This document shows positions 24,797-32,925 of a stretch of 55,612 nt of DNA, piece after piece. The stretch comes from Chloroflexota bacterium (GTDB lineage Bacteria > Chloroflexota > Chloroflexia > Thermomicrobiales > JADLAZ01). Position numbers and translations under genes: made by a program. Every line of letters begins with the position of its first letter. Position 1 is the stretch's first letter. The notes beneath the pieces are model-generated. The model searched no databases, was not told the DNA's origin, and saw nothing but the letters and a program-made list of their open reading frames with translations. The stretch is taken from assembly GCA_020849725.1 (NCBI GenBank), contig JADLAZ010000130.1, positions 1 through 55,612 on the forward strand. Direction: 5' to 3'.

Positions 24797-27700
24797 ATGA
24801 CCACCGCCGAGGCGCTCCCTTTCGGCGCGTTGCTCCGGCGCTTTCGCCTGGCAGCCGGTTTGACACAGGGGGCGCTCGCTGAGAGGGCTGGGCTGAGTAT
24901 CCACGCGGTTAGCGACCTGGAGCGTGGCGCGCGGCGCTTCCCCTACCCACAGACCGTTCGACAACTCGCGCGGGCGCTGCGGCTGTCGGCGGCCGATCGT
25001 GCCCAGTGGGAGGCGGCTCTGCCGCGCCGCGCGGCCCCGGCCGCGTCACCTGCGTTCTCTCCCCCGCTCGCTCTGCCAGAGCCGCCGGTCGACTTCGTCG
25101 GCCGCGACCGCGAGTTGGCCGCGTTGCGCGCGGCGCTCGCCGAGGCGCTGGCCGGGCGTGGGTCGCTGGTCCTCATCGGGGGCGAGGCGGGCGTCGGTAA
25201 GACGACCCTCGCCGAGGCGGTGTGCAGGGAGGCCGCCTCGCTGGACGCGGTGGTGCTCACCGGGCGCTGTTACGATCTCTCCGAGACTCCGCCCTATGGA
25301 CCCTGGCGCGAGCTCTTCGCCCGTGCCCCGCGAGCTGCCTTGCCACCGTTGCCGCCGGCCGTCCTGCCGCACCGGACTACCGGCGACGTCTCGGCAAGCC
25401 AGGCGACTATCGTTGACGGCGTGTGCGACTACCTGGCCGCCCTCACCGCATGTCAGCCGCTGGTCCTACTACTCGACGATCTGCATTGGAGCGACCCCGC
25501 CAGCATCGATCTGCTGCGTCTCGTGGGGCGGCGGGTCGCCGGCGCGCCCCTGCTCTTCATTGTCTCCTATCGTGCCGACGAGGTCGCTCGTGGCCATGTG
25601 CTGCACGCGATCGCGCCATTGCTCTTGCGCGAGTCGCGCGCGCGGCAGCTCGCTCTGCGCCGGCTGGATGAGGCGGCCATCGATGCGCTGGTCGCGGCGC
25701 GCTACCCGCTGGGCGAGGCCGATCACGGCCGGCTGGTACGCTACCTGGCCGGGCGCACCGAGGGCAACGCGCTCTTCCTGGGCGAGGTGCTGCGCACGAT
25801 CGAAGATGATGGAACGTTGCAGTTCGTGAGCGGTAGCTGGGCGCTCGGAGACCTGGCCGCGACACCCGTGCCGCCACTGCTCCGCCAGGTCATCGCCGGG
25901 CGGGTGGCGCGGCTGGCGCCGGAGACAGGGCGCTTGCTCGAAATAGCCGCCGTCATCGGGCACGAGGCGCCGCTGGCGGTGTGGGCGGCGGTAAGCGGCG
26001 TCAGGGAGGAAGAGCTGCTCGACCACGCTGAGCGGGCGATCGTGGCCCGACTGCTGACGGCGATGCCGGATGGCTCAGGGGTGCGCTTTGCCCACGCCCT
26101 CATCCGCGAGGCGATCTACGACGACATTTCGACGCTACGCCGTCGCCTCCTGCACCGCCAGGTCGGTGAGGCGTTGGCGGCGACCCCGACCCCAGATCCC
26201 GACGCGGTGGCCTACCAGTACCAGCAGGCGGGCGACCCGCGTGCGTTCGACTGGCTGGCGCGCGCCGGGCTGCGGGCGTATCAGGCGGCCGCCTGGCTGA
26301 CGGCAGTCGAGCGTTTCTTGGCGGCAGCAGCGCTGCCCGACACGGCCGGCGAGCGCGTCCGCGTCCGCGGCTGGCTCCTCCTCGGCAGTGCCCGGCTGCT
26401 CACGTACTCCGATAACGCGCGGGCGCTCCACTTGCTGGACGAGGCGGAACCTGTCGCCCTGGCGGCCGACGACCGAGTGCTGGCCGCCAACATCCGCCAC
26501 GCCCGCGGCAGCTTGCTCGCCCTGCGCGGGGAGATCCGCCACGGCGTGGCGGTCATGGAGCAGGAGACGGCGGTGCTGGAGGCGTTGCCCGGCCTGCACC
26601 ACCGGCTGTCCAGTATGGGCGTGGCACCGGCAATGATTGCCGCCTTCCTCGCCAGTGGTGAGTCCACGGCAGACGTGCCGCCGGCGCCCATCGCGCCGTC
26701 GTTGTTCTACCGGAACGCCCTCGTCACCTGGTACGGGCACACTGGGCGCTATCATGAGGCGTTGGAGATCGAGGAAGCCAGAGTCGATGAGCTCGCCAGG
26801 CCGGATAGCGCTCCGCTGGCGTGGCTGACCGTCACTCAGCTAGGGGTCGGCCAGGCCCACGCGGCGCTGGGTCACCCGGCTGCGGCGCGGTCGGCGTTTG
26901 CGGCCAGCAGGGAGGGGCACTACACGGCAGACAACGCGCACATGGTCGGGTTCACGCTCTGGTCCGAACTCCTGCTGGCGGTCCTTCCCTACCAGGCCGA
27001 CGATGTCGCCGAGCGGACCCGATTGGCAACTGAGGCGGCGCGGGCCTGGGAGCGGGCGCGCGGCACACTGACCGATACGCCGCATGGCGATCCCACGGAC
27101 CTGCCACTGGCAATGCTTGAGGGGCGCTGGGCGGAGGCAGAGCAGTTGGCGCGGGCCACGCTCACCGCGGCGACCGCTGGTCATGCCCACGGCGCTGTCG
27201 TGGCGCTGGGTCTGCTCGCGCGGCAGCAGGGGGCGGCCGATGTCGCCTGGGCACGGGTGCGCGACCTCCTCCCGGCCGGGCCAGCGACCGAACCGGGCAA
27301 TGCCTACTTCCACCACGCCATCGTGTTACACGCCCTGGCGGCTGACCTGGCGCTCGACGCGGGCGACCTGGCCGTCGCCCGGGACTGGGTCGCGGCGCAC
27401 GGACGCTGGCTAGCGTGGAGTGAGGCGGTGCTGTGGCAGTCCGAGCATCATCGCCTCCAGGCGCGCCTCGCCATGGCGGCAGGTGACCTGATGGCGGCCC
27501 GACAGCACGCCGTGACGGCGCTGGAGCGGGCGAGCGAGCCGCGCCAGCCACTGGCCCTCCTCGCCGCCCAGCGCACGCTTGGCGAGGTGGACATTGCGGC
27601 AGGGCGAATCGCTGCGGCCATCATCCACCTGGACGCTGCCCTCGCGCTGGCCGACGCCTGTGCCGCGCCCTACGAGAGCGCTCTCACGCTGCTGCCGCTC

Positions 27701-28051
27701 GCTGAGGCACGGCACGCCGCCGGGGAGCGCGACAGTGGGCGCGCGGCGCTGGCCGAGGCCCGCGCCACCTTCGATCGCCTGGGCGCCCGGCCCGCGCTCG
27801 CCCGTGCCGAGGCGCTGGCTGCCTATTTGGCCACTGCCGCGCCGCTGCGCCTTGTCCACCCGCTCGGCCTGACGCCCCGGGAGGTGGAGGTGCTGGGACT
27901 GGTGGCCGAAGGCGCCACCGACGCTGCCATCGCCGACGCGCTGAGCATCAGCGTCAACACAGTCAACAAGCACGTCGCCAGCATCCTGGCCAAGACCGGC
28001 ACGGCCAACCGCACTGCCGCTGCCGCCGCCTTGAGCCGCGGACACCTGTAG
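24797..28051 (+). CDS. XRE-ATPase-TPR-LuxR transcriptional regulator (large STAND/MalT-like)
   Basis: A 1084-residue regulator with a DNA-binding domain at each end. Residues 9-62 are an XRE helix-turn-helix (LLRRFRLAAGLTQGALAERAGLSIHAVSDLERG). Residues ~100-400 form an AAA/STAND ATPase with Walker A GGEAGVGKTT (Lys135) and Walker B LVLLLDDLHWSDPAS. A long TPR-like helical region (~460-1010) follows, and residues ~1020-1080 are a LuxR/GerE helix-turn-helix (LTPREVEVLGLVAEGATDAAIADALSISVNTVNKHV). It probably senses a metabolite through the TPR region in an ATP-dependent manner, as MalT does. ATG 24797 sits 5 bases after GGAGGTG. It is divergent from the GH172 operon, a plausible target. Confidence 0.88.
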   Translation: MTTAEALPFGALLRRFRLAAGLTQGALAERAGLSIHAVSDLERGARRFPYPQTVRQLARALRLSAADRAQWEAALPRRAAPAASPAFSPPLALPEPPVDFVGRDRELAALRAALAEALAGRGSLVLIGGEAGVGKTTLAEAVCREAASLDAVVLTGRCYDLSETPPYGPWRELFARAPRAALPPLPPAVLPHRTTGDVSASQATIVDGVCDYLAALTACQPLVLLLDDLHWSDPASIDLLRLVGRRVAGAPLLFIVSYRADEVARGHVLHAIAPLLLRESRARQLALRRLDEAAIDALVAARYPLGEADHGRLVRYLAGRTEGNALFLGEVLRTIEDDGTLQFVSGSWALGDLAATPVPPLLRQVIAGRVARLAPETGRLLEIAAVIGHEAPLAVWAAVSGVREEELLDHAERAIVARLLTAMPDGSGVRFAHALIREAIYDDISTLRRRLLHRQVGEALAATPTPDPDAVAYQYQQAGDPRAFDWLARAGLRAYQAAAWLTAVERFLAAAALPDTAGERVRVRGWLLLGSARLLTYSDNARALHLLDEAEPVALAADDRVLAANIRHARGSLLALRGEIRHGVAVMEQETAVLEALPGLHHRLSSMGVAPAMIAAFLASGESTADVPPAPIAPSLFYRNALVTWYGHTGRYHEALEIEEARVDELARPDSAPLAWLTVTQLGVGQAHAALGHPAAARSAFAASREGHYTADNAHMVGFTLWSELLLAVLPYQADDVAERTRLATEAARAWERARGTLTDTPHGDPTDLPLAMLEGRWAEAEQLARATLTAATAGHAHGAVVALGLLARQQGAADVAWARVRDLLPAGPATEPGNAYFHHAIVLHALAADLALDAGDLAVARDWVAAHGRWLAWSEAVLWQSEHHRLQARLAMAAGDLMAARQHAVTALERASEPRQPLALLAAQRTLGEVDIAAGRIAAAIIHLDAALALADACAAPYESALTLLPLAEARHAAGERDSGRAALAEARATFDRLGARPALARAEALAAYLATAAPLRLVHPLGLTPREVEVLGLVAEGATDAAIADALSISVNTVNKHVASILAKTGTANRTAAAAALSRGHL

Positions 28052-28285
28052 CCGCGACGCTGGCGGCCTGTCCTGGTCAAGATTGACCATCGCTGCCCAC
28101 CGCCCACCCGCGCGTGCCCGGTGCGAAATGGTCCATCCTGGCGATGTGGTTCGACCGCACATGCCCTACCGTGAGAGCACACGCGTCAGCGGTCACGCTC
28201 CCGTAATTGGGGGTCGCCCAGAGATCGGGTGACTGACGCATCGATGCGGTGCCTGCGCTGGGCTGCCGCAATGAGGAGGTTGTCG

Positions 28286-28810
28286 ATGCCTACGCCTGGT
28301 CACGTCGCAACGAAACGACGCTCGTTTGTGCTGCTGGCCCTGTCCGCCGCGATGGCTCTCTCCGCACTCGCCGCTGGTGACACCATCACGCTGGCTTCGC
28401 CACCCTCCGGAGTGACGCCGACCCTACTGGCGCGTGGAACATACGAGCGTTACAAGGTGAAATCGACCTTGCAGCGACACAACGATTACAGGGCTGAGGC
28501 CAAGGTGCCCACCGACATCGTTGTGCGCCAGCATGACTACGTTCCGGGGTCCTCAACGGGCTGGCACAGCCACCCGGGCACCGTGTACATCACGGTCACG
28601 CAAGGGCAACTCACCTTCTACGAGTATCACGATCCGACCTGCACCCCGCATGTTGTCAAGGCTGGTGAGGGGTATGTGGATACCGGGCATGGACACATCG
28701 GTCGGAACGAGACCGATCAGCCGGCGAAAGACGTAAGCGTGGTCATCGCTTCGGTGGGCGGCGCCTTTCGCGATGAACTCGACGCTCCCAATCCCCACTG
28801 TGGCTTCTAA
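28286..28810 (+). CDS. Secreted cupin-domain protein
   Basis: A 174-residue protein with a signal peptide (KRRSFVLLALSAAMALSALAAG) and a single cupin barrel. Motif 1 is WHSHPGTVYITVTQG (His94 and His96 as metal ligands; the usual Glu is absent). Motif 2 is centred on YVDTGHGHIGRNET. A Cys pair (DPTCTPH and the C-terminal PHCGF) could form a disulfide outside the cell. Its function is unknown; metal-dependent binding of a small molecule is plausible. ATG 28286 follows AGGAGG at the ideal distance. Its stop codon overlaps the 3' end of the IS630 remnant on the other strand by 4 bp. The 28052-28285 gap before it holds no gene. Confidence 0.8.
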   Translation: MPTPGHVATKRRSFVLLALSAAMALSALAAGDTITLASPPSGVTPTLLARGTYERYKVKSTLQRHNDYRAEAKVPTDIVVRQHDYVPGSSTGWHSHPGTVYITVTQGQLTFYEYHDPTCTPHVVKAGEGYVDTGHGHIGRNETDQPAKDVSVVIASVGGAFRDELDAPNPHCGF

Positions 28811-29085
28811 GCAGCTTCGAGTAACTCTTCCGCACAATGAGTGGGGAGCGCCACGTGCTGGTCCAGCGCCTGATCGGCAGCCGCCTGCAAGGCCTGCACC
28901 GTGGGGTAGCTGCGGGCCGGCAGCTCCTCGTGCTTGACGTGGCGCCACAGCCCCTCGATCAGGTTCAACTCCGGGCTGTGGGGCGGCAGGTAGACCAGCT
29001 CGATGCCGGCCGCCACCAGGCCGGGGCGCGCGTCGGTGACCGCCCGGCTACCTGGCCCGAACCCAGGCATGGCGCCGACCGCCAA
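28807..29085 (-). pseudogene. IS630-family transposase, C-terminal fragment
   Basis: The frame carries SRAVTDARPGLVAAGIELVYLPPHSPELNLIEGLWRHVK, the last part of the DDE domain of IS630 transposases, with the final catalytic Glu (NLIE) present. The two upstream Asp residues and the helix-turn-helix are missing. The first ~12 residues of the open frame are unrelated, so the break is near 29050. No intact terminal inverted repeat was found. It abuts the cupin gene and marks an old insertion. Confidence 0.82.
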
Positions 29086-29100
29086 TGAGCGAGTGGGCGG

Positions 29101-29206
29101 CTGATGGGCCGGTGGGTTAGGTTCTGTTCTATGAGCGGAGCCGTTCCCTGAGCGCAGCCGAAGGGAATGGCCCCGGGCGACTCGCTCCTGGCGACCGGCC
29201 CATCAG
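29101..29206. repeat. 106-bp element with perfect 13-bp terminal inverted repeats
   Basis: CTGATGGGCCGGT (29101-29113) is repeated inverted at 29194-29206. Inside are the complementary hexamers TTCCCT and AGGGAA around GAGCGCAGCCG. The size and structure resemble a miniature inverted-repeat element or a deletion derivative next to the IS630 remnant. No coding capacity is seen. Confidence 0.5.
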
Positions 29207-29267
29207 TCGTCGGCCCGTGCCGGCGCGGTGGCCGGCCGCCGGTGCGTCTCCGGCGCGAAGGCGGTAG

Positions 29268-29461
29268 GTGCTGCAGCGCGCCCGGCCTCTCGATGTCAGC
29301 TAGCGTGATCGTCGAGCGGGCCGGCACCGACAGGAAGGGCGACACCTTCCAGTCCGGCCCCTGGCGCCGGTCATGTTCTCGGCGCTGATCGAGCGGGTCA
29401 CGGCCGACGACAGCCGTGCCAGGCTGTGCAGGCCGAGGTCGAGCCCGTTGAACGGCAGCAC
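29268..29461 (-). pseudogene. Truncated duplicate of the GH172 gene (5' part only)
   Basis: From GTG 29461 (AAGGAG upstream) the frame repeats the intact gene's first 34 residues almost exactly (VLPFNGLDLGLHSLARLSSA...AENMTGA). It then loses about 20 codons and shifts frame; homology resumes as GPDWKVSPFLSVPARSTITLADIE.PGALQHL and ends at about 29268. The duplication also includes upstream DNA, since GGGCGGCGCAGCCTA occurs before both copies. No functional enzyme can be made. Confidence 0.85.
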
Positions 29462-29540
29462 CGGCGTCTCCTTTTCTTGGTGGCTGAACGGCGTGACCGG
29501 TGATGGCGGCACACGCGGGTAGCCAGGGCGGCGCAGCCTA

Positions 29541-29562
29541 GCACGGCCGCCGGCGGCCGTGC
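29541..29562. repeat. 22-bp perfect palindrome
   Basis: GCACGGCCGCC is followed directly by its exact complement GGCGGCCGTGC. It sits 80 bp upstream of the truncated GH172 copy. The equivalent place before the intact gene has only a partial version. It could be an operator or a cruciform-forming repeat. Confidence 0.6.
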
Positions 29563-29700
29563 AATCTGGCAGGACGATGAGACGATGAGCGTTCGCGTCA
29601 GTGTCTTGTGACGCTGCCAGCGGCCGGCGACTGACATCGCGCCTGCGGGGCGCTGCGGCGCCACGACGTCCGCCGTCGCGGACTGGGTCTGGACCGGGCC

Positions 29701-29817
29701 AACCCACGCCGGTGGGTTCTTACGAAAATGGCCGAATTGGGCAATAAGTGCTGCCCAACGACGCAATCTTCATCCCCATAGATGTCCCGACGGGACATGA
29801 CGCTTTCGTGGCCCACG
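29701..29817. other. Cluster of four inverted repeats, possible structured RNA or multi-site operator
   Basis: In 117 bp there are AACCCAC-GCCG-GTGGGTT (29701-29718), TTGGGCA-8 bases-TGCCCAA (29737-29758), ATGTCCCG-A-CGGGACAT (29782-29798) and CGTGG-C-CCACG (29807-29817). All pairings are perfect. The stretch is also less GC-rich than its surroundings. It could be folded RNA, a regulatory array ahead of the FAH-family gene, or mobile-element debris. Confidence 0.45.
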
Positions 29818-29978
29818 GCCCCCAAGGCGCGACGTCAGTCGCCAGCGACGGACCCGCCACGCAAGACTTTGACGCACACCCCCCCCGGACCGCTGCTGGC
29901 CCTCCTGGCCTTCCTGGCGTATGCTGCCGGCGATCGTATGACGACGAGCATGCCACGGAGCGAGAGGGGCGAGACAGG

Positions 29979-30848
29979 ATGCAGATTTGCCGGTTTGTGG
30001 CTGACGGCCAGGTGGGACTCGGGCTGCTCGAGGGCGAGACGGTGCGCGACCTGCGCGGCTGGCACGACGGGGCGCTGGCCTCGATGGCGGCGCTGCTGGC
30101 GCTGCCACTGGCCGAGCTGCGCCCGCGGCTGGTGGCGGCGGCCGCCGCCGACCTGCCGGCGCTGCGCCTTGGCGTGTCCGTGACTCTGCTCGCGCCCGTC
30201 GATCAGCAGGAGGTCTGGGCCTGCGGCGTCACCTACGAGCGCAGCCGCGACGCCCGCATGGAGGAGGCGCGCGAGAAGAGCATCTACGACCGCGTCTACG
30301 AGGCCGAGCGGCCGGAGATCTTCTTCAAGGCCACCGGGCCGAAGGTCGTGGCGCCCAATGCGCCGGTGCGCATCCGCCGCGACTCGACCTGGGATGTGCC
30401 CGAGCCAGAGGCGGCGCTGGTCATCAACCGTCACCTGGAGCTGATCGGATTGACGGTCGGCAATGACATGAGCTCGCGCAGCATCGAGGGCGAGAACCCA
30501 CTCTATCTGGCGCAGGCCAAAGTCTACGACGCCAGTTGCGCGCTTGGGCCGGCCATCCGCCCGATCTGGGAGCTGCCGACCGCCAACCGCCTGGCGATCG
30601 GCCTGCGGATCGACCGCGCCGGCGCGCCGGTCTTCCAGGGCGACGCTTCGACTGCCCAGATCCGCCGGCCGTTCGAGTACCTCATCAGCTACCTCGGCCG
30701 CGACCAGTCTTTCCCCCATGGCGCGGTGCTGCTGACCGGCACCGGCATCGTCCCACCGAACGACTTCACCCTCCAGCCCGGCGATGTCGTCCACATCACC
30801 ATTGAGGAGGTCGGCACGCTAGTCAACCCGGTCACACGCGCCGGCTGA
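29979..30848 (+). CDS. Fumarylacetoacetate hydrolase-family protein (2-keto-3-deoxy-sugar-acid dehydratase-like)
   Basis: A 289-residue FAH-fold protein. The metal ligands lie in [11 protein letters not shown], and the C-terminal domain has [31 protein letters not shown]. That last stretch is the form seen in 2-keto-3-deoxy-D-arabinonate dehydratases rather than in true fumarylacetoacetases. It would act on a C5 2-keto-3-deoxy acid in non-phosphorylative pentose breakdown, which fits the DapA-like aldolases and the GH172 (arabinofuranosidase-like) gene nearby. ATG 29979 is the first start with family homology; its ribosome-binding site (GAGACAGG) is weak. Longer upstream reading is not supported. 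Confidence 0.82.
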   Translation: MQICRFVADGQVGLGLLEGETVRDLRGWHDGALASMAALLALPLAELRPRLVAAAAADLPALRLGVSVTLLAPVDQQEVWACGVTYERSRDARMEEAREKSIYDRVYEAERPEIFFKATGPKVVAPNAPVRIRRDSTWDVPEPEAALVINRHLELIGLTVGNDMSSRSIEGENPLYLAQAKVYDASCALGPAIRPIWELPTANRLAIGLRIDRAGAPVFQGDASTAQIRRPFEYLISYLGRDQSFPHGAVLLTGTGIVPPNDFTLQPGDVVHITIEEVGTLVNPVTRAG

Positions 30849-30865
30849 TCACTCCGGCAATCAGG

Positions 30866-31681
30866 TCAACCGCCGATCGCGGCGATGTAGCGCTCCGCCG
30901 AGCGGGCGACGGCGGCCTTGGCGTCACTGGCGACGACCCGGTCCCACCACGCGCCGTAGATGCGCTCGTAGGCGAACGGCTCGACGGCGGCCACGACCCG
31001 CCGCACTGTCGCCGCCGGCAGCGGGATCAGGTTCGGGTAGCTGTACATGAAGCTGACGTAGCGGCGGTCGGAGACGACCTGCAGGATGTCGCCGCTCAGC
31101 ACTGCGCCCCGGCCGCCGGCGCCGGCGGCCCAGTGCAGCACCGTGCCGCCGGCATAGTGGCCGCCACAGCGAACCAGCGTCAGCCCGTCGCCGAGCGCGC
31201 GCGTCTCGCCCTCCCAGAAGACGAGCGCCGGGTCGGGGCGCATCACCCACTGCCGATCGTCGGCGTGCAGGTAGACCGGCGCGTCGAAGGCGTGGCTCCA
31301 CTCGACCATCGCCGAGTAGTAGTGTGGGTGCGAGATGGCGATGGCGGCGATGCCGCCGAGCGCCCGCACCGCCGCGATCGTTGCCTCGTCGATGAGCGTG
31401 ATGCAATCCCACAGCACGTTGCCACCCGGCGCCGGCACCAGCAGCGCCCGCTGGCCGATGGCAATGCCGGGCTGGGAGCCGATGCCGGTTAACCCTGGCT
31501 CGTCTGGTCGCTCCAGCCGGACTTCGTTGCGATGCGTGGCGCGCAGCTCGTCGAGCGTCGTCCAGCGCTGGCCGGCCCAGCCGATATACTGCCGCTCCTC
31601 CTGGCAGATCGGGCAGCCGGCCGGCGGCGCCGCGCTCGGCGGGAACTGCGTGCCGCAGGTGACGCAGATGAAGGCTCGCAT
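30866..31681 (-). CDS. Zinc-ribbon metallo-beta-lactamase-fold hydrolase
   Basis: A 271-residue protein. The N-terminus is a rubredoxin-like zinc ribbon (C6-V-T-C9 ... C23-P-I-C26), followed by a metallo-beta-lactamase domain. The usual HxHxDH reads SHPHYYSAMVEW, keeping two His but not the Asp/His pair. LVRCGGHYAGGTVLHW and VLSGDILQV give the later His and Asp ligands. The SHPHYY variant is a recurring subfamily, so a single-metal or altered site is expected rather than decay. The substrate is unknown. The start is ATG 31681 after AGGAGG. It is the last gene, 38 bp after fbpC, of the iron-transport operon. Confidence 0.82.
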   Translation of the reverse strand: MRAFICVTCGTQFPPSAAPPAGCPICQEERQYIGWAGQRWTTLDELRATHRNEVRLERPDEPGLTGIGSQPGIAIGQRALLVPAPGGNVLWDCITLIDEATIAAVRALGGIAAIAISHPHYYSAMVEWSHAFDAPVYLHADDRQWVMRPDPALVFWEGETRALGDGLTLVRCGGHYAGGTVLHWAAGAGGRGAVLSGDILQVVSDRRYVSFMYSYPNLIPLPAATVRRVVAAVEPFAYERIYGAWWDRVVASDAKAAVARSAERYIAAIGG

Positions 31682-31719
31682 GGGCGCCTCCTGACGTGTT
31701 GAAGACGGCCCACACAGTA

Positions 31720-32781
31720 TCACGCCTCGCGCGGGAAGGCGACGACATCGCCGGTGACGTGGAGGGTGACCCGGTCGCCGGGATAGATGCGCTGGCGTGG
31801 GCCGAGGCGGGCGCGCAGCGTCAGGCCGGCCGGCAGGCGCGTGGTGATGAGCTGGTCGTGGCCGAAGAACTCGGTCGTCAGCACGCTGGCCGGGCCGTCC
31901 GGATCGATGGCGAGGGTCAGGGCTTCTGGCCGCACCAGCACCTCAACCGGACCCTGCACCGGCCGCGCCAGCGGCAGCCGGCCGAGTGCGCAGGCGACCG
32001 ATATGCCGTCGGCCTCGCCAGCCAGGACGTTCGCCTCACCGACGAGCATCGCGACGGCGTGCGTCGCCGGCCGCTGGTAGAGCTCAAACGGGTCGGCTAC
32101 CTGTACGACGCGCCCGGCCTGCATCACCGCCACCTGATCGGCCAGGCTCAGCGCCTCCTCCTGGTCGTGCGTCACCATGATCACGGTCGCGCCGGCCGCG
32201 CCCAGGATCTGGCGCACCTCGCCGCGCACCTGGGCGCGGAGCGCCGCATCCAGATTGGAGAACGGCTCGTCCAGCAGCAGCACGTCCGGGCCAGGGGCCA
32301 GCGCCCGCGCCAGCGCCACGCGCTGCTGCTGGCCGCCCGACAGCTCGTGCGGCATGCGCTCCTGGTAGCCGGCCATCCCCACCAGCCGCAGCGACTCGAC
32401 GATGCGCCGGCCCCGCTCCGGCCCGCGCGGCAAGCCGAAGGCGATGTTGCGCGCCACGTCCAGATGGGGGAAGAGGGCGTAGTCCTGAAAGACCATGCCC
32501 ACCCGACGCCGCTCCGGTGGCTGGCTGAAGCCGGGACCGGCCACCCGCTGACCAGCGATCTCGATGGCGCCGGCATCCGGCGTCTCGAAGCCGGCGATCA
32601 GGCGCAGCACCGTCGTCTTGCCGCAGCCGCTCGGGCCGAGCAGCGCCAGGAACTGCCCGCGCGCCAGCGTCAGGTCGACGCCGTTGACCGCGGTGATGGC
32701 GCCGAAGCGCTTGACCAGTCCGGTGCAGCGCAGGTGTGGGGGAGTGGCGAGTGGGGCCTGCCTTTGACTGCGCTCAGCCAC
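31720..32781 (-). CDS. fbpC: Ferric iron ABC transporter, ATP-binding protein
   Basis: A 353-residue ATPase with Walker A GPSGCGKTT (49-57), Q-loop VFQDYALFPHL, signature LSGGQQQR, Walker B VLLLDEPFSNLD and switch MVTHDQEEA. A ~110-residue TOBE-type regulatory domain at the C-terminus (VLVRPEAL...FFGHDQLITTRL) is typical of FbpC/PotA-like importers. It follows the fused permease gene by 144 bp and works with it and the FbpA lipoprotein at the inner face of the membrane. Confidence 0.9.
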   Translation of the reverse strand: MAERSQRQAPLATPPHLRCTGLVKRFGAITAVNGVDLTLARGQFLALLGPSGCGKTTVLRLIAGFETPDAGAIEIAGQRVAGPGFSQPPERRRVGMVFQDYALFPHLDVARNIAFGLPRGPERGRRIVESLRLVGMAGYQERMPHELSGGQQQRVALARALAPGPDVLLLDEPFSNLDAALRAQVRGEVRQILGAAGATVIMVTHDQEEALSLADQVAVMQAGRVVQVADPFELYQRPATHAVAMLVGEANVLAGEADGISVACALGRLPLARPVQGPVEVLVRPEALTLAIDPDGPASVLTTEFFGHDQLITTRLPAGLTLRARLGPRQRIYPGDRVTLHVTGDVVAFPREA

Positions 32782-32925
32782 TGGCGGGGCGCCTCAATGT
32801 CGCATCCTCGCGCACATGCTTGAGGGCGCCGATCGCCACGGTGAGCGCCGGCACTAACCTGGTCCGATACCGAGACACACCGCGACGGTGAGAGTACTCA
32901 TCACTCATCACTTCGTCGCCGGCTC

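Larger units (their letters stand above)
29462..29978. other. 517-bp intergenic region with several palindromes
   Basis: No convincing gene is present. The region holds the duplicated upstream block of the GH172 copy, a 22-bp perfect palindrome at 29541-29562, four further inverted repeats at 29701-29817, and presumably the promoter of the FAH-family gene. Confidence 0.6.

Noticed and set aside
29748..29978. In-frame upstream extension of the FAH-family protein (77 residues)
   Set aside because: The added residues have no family similarity and run through the palindrome cluster; the family N-terminus begins at MQICRFV.
30866..31681. Metallo-beta-lactamase protein thought inactive because HxHxDH is incomplete
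   Set aside because: The SHPHYYSAMVEW form recurs in a recognised subfamily together with the zinc ribbon, so it is a variant site rather than a broken gene.
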